A stretch of 64,000 nucleotides of DNA from Vicia villosa (taxonomy: Eukaryota; Streptophyta; Magnoliopsida; Fabales; Fabaceae), in the NCBI RefSeq assembly GCF_029867415.1, contig NC_081184.1:107307692-107371691 (forward strand), written 5' to 3'. This document shows, piece after piece, positions 47,515-59,667 of the stretch. Position 1 is the stretch's first letter, and every line of letters starts with the position of its first letter. Both the position numbers and the translations under genes were made by a program. The notes under the pieces were generated by a model. That model was not told the origin of the DNA. It saw nothing but the letters and a program-made list of their open reading frames with translations, and made no database searches.

Positions 47515-50500
47515 TTCTTCTCCCCTTAAATTGAATTCGTCCTCGAATTCTTTCCGATCGCCACGGAAAACAACTAACCAAGTCTATTCCAACCAAGGGG
47601 TGGAATGTTCCTTACATTCCTCCTTAAAATAGCATCATTGCTCTGCCTGAGTGTCGTTCCATCCGAAGGAACATAATCCACCAAAACTGGTGTTCCACTG
47701 TTCCTGATCGAAAGTCTTAGTCCTTACACAACACATCTATTCAGATACTCCATATTGACATACTTGGGAAAGATCCCTCCAAGATCCTAGACCTTCACCG
47801 CTCTATACCAGATTTCCATAGCTCCAGAAACCTTAGTAATCCACTTATGTCGGATATCCTTCGTTTCAATCTCTGGTATGTTTACCCTTATTCAACAAAC
47901 ATTACTGATTCACTCAGCTCCTTGAATTACTTCCCATTCGAGAATTACTGCCACAACGTAACTTCTGCGACAACACTTCAAATTATTCTCCACTCGATTC
48001 CATACAATGTCATTAGGTTTTAGCCAAATTCCTTGGTCTTAACTTCCGGTTCCCAAGGCCTTAGTATGGTTGTCCCAAGTTTACCTTTACTTATACAACT
48101 GAATCTCCTTTCTTTAACCCTTACTCTAGTCTAGACATACCAAATGTCACCGTAAACCGCGAAGGTGTAATCATCTTGCAACTATAGTCTTGACATTCGA
48201 TAACTTCGCACAAGATTCTACTGATAAGAGGCGAAATTCAACAACTGACTTGTAACCATTGTCCCAGTCTTCCTGTACAATCGTAGTACGCAAGGCATAA
48301 CCACAAAAAACTTGCGCCAGTTGAATGTCCTCACTAACCTCCGGCATTTCGGTAGTCACGATACTCAGTCCAACCCTTGTGACCTTCAAGCTAAACTGAT
48401 AACCTATGAACATCGGACCGCATGCCCTCCACAAAAAGTATTCCCAAGCTGACCCATTGACAACACCTCTCGAGTTATGGTGATCCTTGAGAGACTGGAA
48501 TGAACGAAACGCTTCTTCGACAATTTCCTTTAGGAAGATACTTTCATCACAACATAAAATCCTACAAATAGTCCATTCATTCCTACCTCAGACTTATCTG
48601 ATTCTTCCTCGATCCGTTGCGCTACTCTGAGTCCAACAATTCACACACACCTTAAAATCCTCTGAGTCACGTTATATCGATAATTCACTTAGTTCCCATT
48701 AATACACAATAATTCCTTATATACAGTCGTCCAATTACAACACGTGCCAGAACTCCTTATACATCCATCGTCGACTACTACTCCTCGAAGTTGAGTACTC
48801 TCCAGAATCAAGTTTCTACTTACTCTGCCATTCCATATTAATTCATCTACCACAACTTAGGCACACGTTTTGATCTCAGGACATTGAAACCCAAATACTC
48901 ACTGACTTAGAGTTTCGTCCTTATCACTGTTTTCCACAGCGTACAACTGCTATGTTCTTCCCTTCCAACAAGTCTGGTTGCTTAGCCGGTATAATAAACC
49001 CTTTAAAAACATACTGCAGCTCATGATAACTCTAGCAGTTTTACACAACTTCTACCCAACCATAAACCTTCATTCTTTTAGCGTAGTATCACCTCTGATA
49101 ACTCGTGCGACTTACTGATATAACAATCCTCCCATAGCCACACTCCATTCACACAGTCATCTAATGTCTGTTCCACCTCTGAATCAGACACTAAACTAAC
49201 TTCCTCGGCGGCTGCATCCTTCATTGCAGTGCTTCCAACGGTCGGAGTGTAGCCACAATGCAAGAAATTGCACTTTATATTTCGAACATCTCTCTTATAG
49301 ACTCCTCAGCAGTTCTCAAACCAAAATGTCTATACTTTACCAAGATTGACATTTCTTCACTCAGAGTATCTACAGACACTCTACCAGACACGTCACACAT
49401 CAAACTAGTCCAAGATACAATTCGCATATTCCATCACCGGTCACTAATGGTACATGATAGCCACTCGCTATGATGACCAGGATATCATGACCGCACATGA
49501 GTCTCACTCTAGACACCCATGCAAAAATTGCCAACTTAACACTTCACAAAACGAGAACGTCCCCAAGGTATAATCTGATACTAACTCACGCGATCACGAT
49601 CATTCAGAGTCTCCATAAGTATAGTATCGGATCTTGATCCATCCTACTATCGCCTGTCTAGTTATTCCTCTACTATCGAGCGCGACGTATGGATCCTTAT
49701 CCCACATACCTTATGAGAGTCTGGATATGTGTCTCACGAGTGCCAAATCATAATTCTACCTTGAGCTTCAGATCACCTTTGTCCCACACATGTCGGAAAA
49801 GGATGACTCACGCCTCTTGTGCACGATAGCGATACTGTGGCATCATACCCGTCTGGTAGTACCAACATGGTGGACCAAATCCGAGGCCATGTATCCAGGT
49901 AATCTACCTTCGTGGCGTATAACGATCTCCACGCGTATCCTAAAGTCACAACCGACAAGTGTCTGAACAGGCCTCCAATAGGCTTACCGTTCCTCAAGTC
50001 CTTCGAATCACACTCCTTTGGATGCTAGAACCTGAGAGTGCTACACACCAAGGTTTACTTACTCGGAAAGCCAAAACGCCAAACACGAAGATTTGAAGTT
50101 CAACTTCGGATTACCATGCAGTGCGCGTACCCACTCGTCCCACGCATGCATGAGATTCCAAGGATAATTCAGTCCAGATAGATCTTAGTTCTTACTCGCC
50201 TGAATACCCAACGCCAAGCGTAGTTCTATGGCTTCACTCGGGGTCAGACGAACAACAACTAACAAGAACATAGGTTACTGCATTTCACGCTTCTACATCA
50301 TTTCATATTCCATCTAGCGTAGTTCTAAAACTTAAATATAAAATGATAAGAACAGGAATACACATCCTCTTCCATCGACCGGGTATCAAGCCTCGCCCAA
50401 TCGTAAGTTACCACACTCGTACATTCCACCAAACCTTACTAGGTAACTACTCTCGCTTAGGGTACTTCAATTTGGATCAGGATCTAATACTCCGCCCATC

Positions 50501-51032
50501 CAATTACTGTCCGTACCAGCGCAATCAGAAAGGTCTGACTCCTCTGTCCGCATTTCCAAAGGTTATTCTGTTCTATCAGCTCATCATTCACACCTAACAC
50601 CAGCAGCATCATCAATACTGTTTGGATTTCCCTTGCTATTACCAAGACTTAGAGAAGTTTCACTTCGTCCAGTCAAAATTCTGGGAGTTCTAGTTGTCTC
50701 GATCCACACCTTGACAGTTCGGGTATCACTACTTCGTGTCAAACGCTCTCCTTAAGCTTGACGACTCCAATATCATCCACCTAAAACATCCAACAATTCA
50801 TTACTCTTCCATCTCCAACAACTTAGGTTCACAACCTTGTAGGTTTTACGAGTCCTCGTGGCGGCTCTGTCGTAATTCCACTGTCACGCATTCAGTCGAT
50901 GAGTTGATCAAGTTCAATGACTCAATGAGATATTAGTAAAATCAGGCTAGCAACGCACACTTGAGAGGAGGAAAAGGAATTGCTAGTGATGTCTCATGGC
51001 TCGGCCGAGAATCGACCTGCTCTGATACCAAC
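47515..51032 (-). other. Non-coding interior of family X copy B
   Basis: The composition is less AT-rich than the flanks and all open frames are short (none above ~90 codons). I found no zinc knuckle, DTG/DSG, YVDD-like or D,D,E motif. The first ~1.1 kb next to the purine tract is shared with copy A. Either coding sequence has decayed beyond recognition or it was replaced by unrelated DNA. Confidence 0.65.
51019..51032 (-). other. Primer-binding site of family X copy B
   Basis: GTTGGTATCAGAGC on the minus strand, directly after the 5' LTR. TGGTATCAGAGC is complementary to the 3' end of plant initiator methionine tRNA. Confidence 0.9.
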
Positions 51033-53447
51033 TGTAACACCCCATACATAACTGACTAGTATATTATGCATGAAACGTTAAAAATTGATATTGAGTACAT
51101 GCACAAGCCAAGGTACGATATTTGATCCATATAAAATACAACATGAAATTCTACTAAGAAGCATAATACATGAGTCTTCAATGGATCTTGCACAGCGGAA
51201 TGTCAAAACCAACGAGGTCTTCGAGCCAACACCACTTCAATCCATCAATCTGAACCTGCTATCTATCAAAAGCTACTAAACTGCACCTGAAAAAGATAAG
51301 TTGATTGAGGTGAGATTACAAAATCTCAGTGAGTCCTCCTATCCTATGGGTCCACTCGGATCTACAGGGTACATGCATCAAAACCGAATCCACCATTGAT
51401 TCGGGGTTTATCCTCACATCCGGTACAAGTACGGAGAAAAACAAGGAATCGTCCACCATAGGACTCATCATATCATATGTATACAAACACGTATGCCAAA
51501 ACCCGTACCCGTGTACGGGGAATCCAGAAACGCGTTAATGCCTCGACTAGGTTATAAAACACACCCTCGATGAATCACGCCCATGCCTATTGTCAAGACA
51601 CTTGTACAAGTACACCGCAAGATGATTAGACGGGTTCGCACAAGCCTAACTGGCCGCGAGATGACCTTAGCCTAATTGGCGTCATTGTCCCATTAACCAT
51701 CTTCACGCACGTGTGTTAACGCCGAGTACAAATACGCCATCTTGACACATGGGTCCATCGGGCGAAAGCCTAGTGATATAGCCTACATGGCATCACTAGA
51801 GATGGTTTACCTATTATGCGTAGGCCTACTTAGCCGCATAACGCCACCATACCGAGCACGCAAGTGTGTTAACGCCAAGTGAGTAAAAAGCCCCGTACCT
51901 CACGAGCACACTGCAACGGTAGCTCAGGTGTGAGCCCAAGATCACACGATCGGGGCTGTCCCATTGATCACAAAGCTCGGGACATAACGCAACCTAGCCC
52001 CGGCCCGTTTCGATTCAAGCATACACACACATCAATCGCCAATCACACAAGCACACGATCCCAATTGTTTAACTGAAACAACAGGCATCAACGATGTATT
52101 CATGTCTTATCACAATATAGCATTCACATTTAAACATAATGTAGCAATTAAGTGCAATGAGATTAATTCATTATAATCATGCATAATTCACATATTAAAA
52201 TTACCACATCCATAATCATATATGACATTAGCATGTTTAAATACCAATTAAACACGTCTCAAATGACTAAGGAGACATCCGGTTCCCTTTACGGAACGAA
52301 ACTGTTCTCGGGAGAAATAGCAACATTCAATTTCACTCGACAAGACACACTAAGTGGGGTTCAAATATAATTAAATCAAGCATTCTGGTTTGGGGACCAA
52401 TTTTATTAGAAAGTACACGTCGCTAGCTTTCCAACGATATAAAGTTTGCGCGAAACGGACTTACGACGCAAAAGTTACGAATTTCCGAAGTTTGCTGATT
52501 TTTCCCTCTGCGCCCAGGGTATCCGATTACCCAAAGACAGTAACCGATTACTGGCCCTAAAAACAGCCCAGAATTGCATTTTTAACAGCGTAATCGATTA
52601 CCCAAAGACCCGTAACCGAATACCCTGTAACAGAATCAATTTTTCTGCATTCTAAGAGTCCTAAATCAGTCCCAAATGCTCTATAATTGATTCCCTGCAT
52701 CCTCAATACAGTCCCAACGAATTTATATCATACATATATTCAGAATCATCAACATGCAACATGTACTCATCAATTAAACAAGTTGATCACATGCAATTAT
52801 GGATTATCACTCAAACCCCAATTCCCAACATAAACCCTTGCATACAAATTCCCCAAGGTATCTAACTAAGGACTCACCTTGGATTAATAGAGGTTGAGAG
52901 GATGCTCTTTCTGCCATTGGACTTCCATTAATGCCAAAACTTCATCTCTAACATGATCAAACCCGTAACCCTCTTGAACTCATTTTCAGCATCAGTCATC
53001 AATCTTCAAACTTGTTTATCTCCATCAATAAACCAGCTATGAGTGCGAAATTTATACGCAAACTGAAGAGAATTTCGTGTAGAATCCAAAGCTTCGAGAA
53101 TTACCTGAATCATAGTTGTGAGTAGAAAGTTATGGCACTTTTAGTGAAGGCTGTCCATGGAATACGAAAATGCCAAAGTGAATATGAGTTCCTCTTCCTC
53201 TCCCATGCTTTTAGTTCTTTTTCTTCATAAAATTCTGATTGGATAACACCAACCCACCAAACATGCCCTTAGTCACATGCATCATAGTTAAATGGCCAAA
53301 ATGTCCTTCAACTAGGTGACATTTACTCTTTTGCCATTTAGTTTATTTCCAACAATTCTCTTTCCATCTCAACAACTATTCCTTAAATTAGAGGTTATCC
53401 CATAATTTCCTTCTTAGCACTATATATATCCATATAACCATGCTTAA

Positions 53448-53455
<8 letters not shown>
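51033..53455 (-). repeat. 5' LTR of family X copy B, outer end lost in (TA)n
   Basis: Homologous to 45020-47514 base for base except scattered substitutions and small indels. The last ~15 bp (GAGATATTACA) are replaced by a TA run that continues to 53525. Words at 52519, 52540, 52590 and 52612 match the four palindromes of the partner. Splice-like donor at 52877-52876, acceptor at 51288-51287. Confidence 0.85.
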
Positions 53456-53525
<70 letters not shown>

Positions 53526-53528
<3 letters not shown>

Positions 53529-53738
53529 GGTTATATTTACTCCAGGAGTAACTTATTATAACTTATTCCAAATCTAGACCATTGATTCTTCTCAATCTAA
53601 TGGTTAAAAATAATATGTAATAGTTTTCTCTCTCCACATTTAATTACTTATTATTTTTAACCACTAGATTGAAAAGAATCAATGATCTAGATTTGGAGTA
53701 AGTTATAATAACTTACTCCTGGAGTAAATATAACCCTC
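53526..53738. mobile_element. Palindromic MITE inside a TA microsatellite (MITE-3)
   Basis: GAGGGTTATATTTACTCC at the left end is exactly the reverse complement of the right end, and the arms pair for most of the 213 bp (CCAGGAGTAA, AATCTAGACCATTGATTC and complements). (TA)n flanks both sides, at 53451-53525 and 53743-53814. No coding capacity. Confidence 0.85.
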
Positions 53739-53741
53739 CTC

Positions 53742-53782
<41 letters not shown>

Positions 53783-53934
53783 ATTATAATTATATATATA
53801 TATATAATTATAATAGAGCGAACGAAAGGACAGTGACTCGAAATTTATGTTTTTGATGTTTTGTATTTTTTTATTAATATTTTTCTGTTCAACAATATAA
53901 AAAAATTGTGCCCCCAAAATTTGAGCCTGATGCT

Positions 53935-56106
53935 ATAGAGCACCATGCATTTGTGAAGGGTATGGTCTAAAAGTAATGCTTATTGCATCATCAACGAAAT
54001 ATTTTGAATGATTTATCTCATTGAGCATCGTCCTTACAGGCTCTTCAAGAGATTTGTTTTTACTCCTTACTATCACATTTTGTTGGGCAGTTCAAGGAGT
54101 GAAAAAATATGTCGAATATCGTTCTCGTTACAAAATCTTTTGAATTCCTTATTTTGGAATTCTCCACCGTGATAGCTGATCGATTCAATAATTAATCCTT
54201 TCTCGTTCTAGATGACCATGGTTAGTTTTTGAAAGGTAACAAATATGTCTCTTTTCTGAGATAATAGTAATCTACTGGTATAATTAAAGTAGTCATCCAC
54301 AACTATAAGGGAATAGAATTGCCACAAAGACTTACAATTCTATATGGGCGAAAAAGATCCATGTGAAGTAGTTATAAGGGTTGATCTATGGAAAACATTT
54401 TTTTGCTTTAAAATAGGTCCTTAATTGCTTACTCTTTTGGCATGCATCACATAATCTCTTCTTTTCAAAATGAAAGCCTAGTAGACCGACTACAAGATCT
54501 CTTCGGACCAACTTGTTTAAATGGTCCTTGTGGATGTGAGTTATCCTCATATGCCATAGCCAAGATTCATCATTATTACTCAGGAGACAAAAGACATTTG
54601 AAGGGATTTTATTTAAATTCATCGTGTAGATATTTCCACTTCTTGAGCTCGTAAATAAAGTTTCATTTGATTAGATCTTATGACCCTGCATCTAGAAAAA
54701 TCAAAGGTTACACTGTTATCATCGTCACGTAATTGATTTATACTGAGTAAATTATGCTTTAATCCTTCAATCGAAAGAACTTTCCGAGTCATTGGATTGG
54801 GGTACTTATCAATGGTACCGAAACCTAAAATCTTCCCTTATTATTGTCATCATAAGAGACAAAACATCTCTTCTTAAGAGTGAAGGACGAGAAAAGAGAT
54901 TCATCGTCGGTCATATGCTTTGAATGGTCGTTGTCAAGGTACCATTTAGTGTTTAAAAATTGTACAACTTTCTTGCAATAAGAACTCGAGTCTTATTTTT
55001 AAGTATCCAAACCATTTTGTGCCCTTTACTATTAATTCCATAAATATTTCCACGATTGGATTTTATATCATGTTATAAATATGTGATGAAGTAGATATAT
55101 TTTTCATTTTTGCGCTCACAATGCTTTTTATAAAAGTATGAATGAGGATGTCATTGTTTTCTCTCATGAATCTTTTTAGTGAAATATAACATGGAAACAT
55201 GACCATATTTATTACAGTAATTGCATTTTAAGGTTTTCCAATGAGATGTAGATTGAGAATTACAAATATTGCTAAAGTTTTTATTCTTGTTCTATGGCTC
55301 ATAGCAAATACCGACCTTATTGTAGGAAGCTTTTTGGTTTCCCATCAAAAGATTCAAGTTATATCTTTCTTTAAGGAACTTGTCAAGTGTTTTTTGAAAA
55401 TCACAAATTACATTTTTTAAAATATCACATTTATCGCACTTGACAAATCCATTTACTTCTTCGTTAGGAAAGGAAGAGTTTTAGTCTAGATCACTTTGTG
55501 TCTCTCTCTAATATTTTCTATTTCATCCGACAAGTTTTTATTTTTTAATTCAAGGGAAGAAATAGTGCCCTTGGAGGTAAAGACAATATGTTTTAATTTA
55601 CTTGTTTCTTTTGTTGGCTTCTAACAACAACATAATAAATTTTGATAAGAAAAGTAAGAGGTTACCTCATCGTCTTGACGATCTGCTATGAGACAGATGT
55701 TGGCTTCTTCATCATTTAAGGACTCCATGTCATTGTCATCCAAAGCGATGTAAGTCTTCTTGCCATTTTCTAAGGTTTCTTTGATTTCTTATGATTCTGA
55801 TTTGCCTTTTTGCCTATAGGGAAAATTGATCTGATATGTCTTTTCTTTCCACACTAATAACATGTAGGAGTGAATGCATATTTTCCTTAATTTTGAGTTT
55901 GCTCATATTGTTGTTGTTTCTCATACTTTAAGAATTTTCTAAAGCTTCCCACCATGAGTTACATGTCACTGTTTGAGTCGGAATCTTCGGCTTTAAGAGA
56001 TAGAATTTTGTTCTTCTTCTCTCCTTCCTCATCCATAGCATATCTTTTTCGTTCTATCTCATGCTCTTGTAATTTACTAAAAAGAGTATGCATGTCCATG
56101 GTTGCG
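53935..56106 (-). pseudogene. Decayed Ty1-copia gag to integrase
   Basis: Minus-strand order: MDMHTLFSKLQEHEIERKRY (gag C-terminal half, about 56100), FRKFLKYEKQQQYEQTQN, then a zinc knuckle remnant CY-stop-CGKKRHIRSIF near 55860 whose last cysteine is lost. At 54622-54386 is a GAG-pre-integrase block, DESWLWHMRITHIHKDHLNK with CDACQKSK. Near 54020 is SLEEPVRTMLNEINHSKYF of the integrase C-terminal part. Stops and frameshifts are frequent. RT, RNase H and LTRs are not present, so it is an internal relic of a lineage different from the SIRE copy. Confidence 0.82.
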
Positions 56107-57680
56107 GGAATTTAAAGAGTTAAGGGAAGAAGAAAAACACTAAAAATTATACAGGTTCAGTAAAAAAATAACTTAGTCTTGTCCCTAATAATTGATCTTG
56201 AGAGTTTCCAATAAATATTGAGAGATTTTAGTAGAAAAGACTCGCGAACCCCTTATACAAGGAAATAATGGTTGATCTTCAACCAAATAATGCAAGACGA
56301 TATAAGCGTTTGTGTATTTTCTTCAAAATAATCTTGAAAGTGAAGTGACCAATCTATCGTCTTAACGATTGATTGAAGATGTTAGTCTTCTTTCCACAAA
56401 CATATACCATGGAGTGGATAATCTTCAAGTTCCAAAACCTCTAAGCTCAAAATCTTAGTTTTACACGGGATAACCAAAAACCTGTGAGATTTTAACATTA
56501 GGATAATTTCAAACCTGTGAAGCGTTTAGTACCGAGATGAGCTTCAAACTATCTTGGTTTTAATACATAGTTGACCAAGAACCTAGGAGATTTCAACATT
56601 GAGTGATCTCCAACCTAAACTATGAGTGATCACACAATCCCGGACACAAGCTTTTTACGGGATTAACTTCTAACCCAAATAAATCCCTAAATGGATAATA
56701 TTTAACCAATGTGTATACAAAATATTCCCTTGGTAAATTTACAATTCTTCCTTTTCCAAAATTACAAAAGTATCTCATTCACAAAAGGACTTTTATCATA
56801 AAAGCACTTAGGTTAAAACATTCATGAGAGAAAGTTAAAAACAAGTTTATACAAAGAGAGTGAGAGATGAAAATGTCAAAACACGATTTTGGATGGTTTA
56901 TAATGAGAAATGGAAGCTCTGTTTATAGGCCTGAGATTGGCTCAGAAAGGAATTTGAAATTAATGTTTTTACTATTATCTAATTGATTGGAGCATATTAA
57001 TAATCGAGTAGATAATTAAAATAATCGTTTGTAAGTTCTCACAAAGGAAATAAAAGATATCTAGTCGTTGCACATCATTAAGTTATTTGTCCCAATTGTT
57101 TGGGGTGTAAGCTTGAATTGAGAAAATCGATTAGATAAGCCAAAAATTTTCCCTCTAGCTATTTTGACAGTTCCTAAGTCATCTAACACAACTTTAATAC
57201 ATTTTTTAAGATTTTTATTTGATAAAAAAATTTGAAAATTGTTTCTGTGTGTGTGTCAGCGCTTTAGCCTTGCATTTTATGATAAAGCCCTTTTATTTAA
57301 CAACTATTCACTCACTGCTAAATCTAGGAAGAATCTAAGTACTTCAAGTTTTTTTCAAATACTTCTCTTTTCATTGACACGTCCTTGAGTAGCTTTATAT
57401 GATTCTTTACTTGCATTCCATTTGTTTGCCATCATCAAAGAGTCAAGTTAATCAAACCCTTAATGATAATGTTTGCATCTTTATCCGTTTAATTGTTCAC
57501 TAGATTTATCATAAGTTATAATCATCAAAAGTATATGTTCTTGTTAAAATCATATCACCTGCAAAACAAGGTTCCACACGGAAGTCATCAAATAAATGAT
57601 GCATGTGAGTCGATTTCAATGACCTTAATGTTGCGTGCTCTAAAGATCATATCCCTTATCCAGTATAGATTGTCTGATTA
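56107..57680. other. Unclassified repeat-like sequence without genes
   Basis: At 56107 the copia gag homology stops abruptly. The following ~800 bp contains recurring phrases such as ACCTGTGA(A)G and CAACCTAAAC, and looks like an LTR or leader, but no borders were found. From ~56950 to 57680 the sequence is ordinary AT-rich DNA. Confidence 0.4.
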
Positions 57681-57689
57681 ACAGATCCT

Positions 57690-58600
57690 CTGGATACCAA
57701 ATGTTGAGTTTCATGGATGCCTATTATGGCTAAAACGAGATCAAGATGTATCATGTAAATGCGCCTAAGACAAAGTTCATGTTCAATCATGACAACTACT
57801 ATTACAATTACATGCCCTTTGGGCTAAGAGCATAGGCGTCACCTGTCAAAGACTCATGGATATTGCATTATCAAAGAAGATAGAGCGCAAACTAGAAATA
57901 TATATTCTATATCAATGATATGATAGTAAAGACATTAAGAGGGAATATCCACATTGTAATTATGAAAGACATCCTGAAATCAGTTAGGAGTTACAACATG
58001 TGGCTAAATCCTGCTAAGTGCTCATTCAGCGTACATGCAGGTAAGCAAATAGGTTTTATGTTAACCAAGAGAGGTATAGAGGAAAACTCAAATAAATGCA
58101 AGTCCATCATCAACGAGAGAATCTCTTTCATTTTTAAATAAGTTCAACAGCTAATCAGACGCTTAACATCCCTAGCTCGCTTCCTTTCTTACGCATTTGA
58201 TAAGGCTTTCCATTTCTTTGCCACTTTTAAGAAAAAGGAGAAGTTTCAGTGGAGTAGCAGGTTCTCTCCTATACTTCTATCTGCCTGTTATTCACTATGC
58301 GATGAGTTCTATGCTAGTCCAAGAGACCAATAAAGTTGGACGACCTGTCTATTTTGTGAACAAGGTATTTAAGGGAGTTAAGGCTTGATATATGAAGATT
58401 TAGAGGCTTTCCCTAGTATTCGTGATATTTCAAGAAACTCAAGCCCTACTTTCAAGGGCATCAGGTGATGGTAAAAACCAACGGCCTCATTCGACAAGTC
58501 CTAAAAATGCCATCTCTAGCAGGAAGAATGATATTTTTGGTAGTTGAATTATCCGAGTAGGATTTATAGTATATACCTAGAGAAATTATCAAGTCACAAG
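57690..58600 (+). pseudogene. Ty3-gypsy (Tat/Athila-like) RT-RNase H remnant
   Basis: Plus-strand frames give LLSFMDAYYG and YNYMPFGLRA; then YINDMIVKT (YIDDMIVKT in intact copies), MWLNPAKCSFSVHAGKQIGF and MLTKRGIEENSNKCKSII; then QQLIRRLTSLARFLSYA. After frameshifts come KPYFQGHQVMVKTN and QVLKMPSLAGRM of the RNase H region. The order and the LNPAKC...GIE.NP.KC signature indicate the Tat/Athila side of Ty3-gypsy. Several stops and shifts, and the D-to-N change in the YxDD box, show it is inactive. It ends where a copia LTR begins at 58601. Confidence 0.85.
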
Positions 58601-59667
58601 TGTAAGAACAAGATTCGTTCTACATCCGGCCTTAAGTTTTGATGATAACTTTACATGTTATCTTAAAGAACAATTGTATACACTAATGATTTCTTTCGTG
58701 TGTGGCTTTTGTCTTGCAGGTTTTGACTCAAGTAATAAGGTGTGTGACGTCATCAGGTTTTGAACTCAACACTATGGAAAAATAATAAGTGTTGTGTTAC
58801 AATGGAATTTAAGATTCTGGAATGCTACTTCTGCAACGATTCTAAGGAATGTTAGTACAAGAGCTTATGATTGTGACTTTGTAAGGAAGCTTTGGATCCC
58901 TTCTAAAGATTTTCTTCTGTATCCCATGTTCTAAAGATGCTGAAGACAAGGTTCTGCTGAACAAGTTTTGAAGATTGTAAAACATCGCTTTTGAAGACCA
59001 AATGTTGAAGACTCTGAAGACAATGTTCTACAAAACATGCTCTGAAGACTCAAAGACATAGGTTCTGAAGACTCAAGTTTTGATCATCTATAACATGCTT
59101 CAATCAACATACTATCAGAAGTCTCTGAAGACTTAGAAGATCAAGGACGACTTACGTGTGTGGTGATTATAAAAGTACTAACGTAAATTGTGACCTCTAC
59201 TCTTATAGGGTGGCGTAAGGACAGTCCAACCTGTACTTGTTATCTACCATTCCCACCATGATCGTTGGGGACTTTAAAATTTTACTTTACATTTCCTATT
59301 CTACCCTCCAACGAATCTATCCTTCTCTATAAAGGAAGCCATTGGAAGAATTTGAAATCAACGAATCAGTTCTTCAAAACTACACTAAAGCGTTGTACAT
59401 ACTCTGTTAGGGAAATTCTTTGTATATTTTTATATTTTTAGAAAGGAGATTTTGTTCATATATTGCTTATCAACACTTTTGTGTTGTTGTACTTAAACAT
59501 TGTGTAATCTGGTTATTAGAAGCATCTTTGTAATACACACTTGTATTCAACTTGGTTGATTATATTCCTTCGGGGTCTAAGTGTTAGTCAGAAGCCTCGA
59601 GAAGATTGTGGTTGCGGTCATAGTGGTTACACGATAAGGATCAACTGAACTTGTTGGGGTTGTCAAT
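58601..59667 (+). repeat. SIRE-like copia LTR fragment
   Basis: It starts TGTAAGAACAAGATTCGTTC, then AGTTTTGATGATAAC, paralleling the SIRE LTR at 6594 (TGTTAGAAAAAGATTTGTTC, AGTTTTGATGATAAC). A TATA-like CTATAAAGG lies near 59330. Repeated CTGAAGAC words occur in the U3-like part. No polypurine tract precedes it and the 3' end passes into an inverted repeat, so it may be a solo or truncated LTR. Confidence 0.6.

Larger units (their letters stand above)
45020..53455 (-). mobile_element. Non-autonomous LTR retrotransposon, family X copy B (complete)
   Basis: Two ~2.4-2.5-kb LTRs (45020-47514 and 51033-53455) flank a 3.5-kb interior. On the minus strand, the right LTR ends ...TTACA and is followed by GTTGGTATCAGAGC at 51032-51019, an initiator-Met tRNA primer site. 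The left LTR is preceded by the polypurine tract TTAAGGGGAGAAGAA. CGAGGACGAATTC near the tract resembles Tekay-type Ty3-gypsy elements. No gag, integrase or RT was found, so it must be mobilised in trans (LARD-like). The LTRs look very similar to each other, suggesting a recent insertion. A target duplication cannot be read because both outer ends run into microsatellites. Confidence 0.85.
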
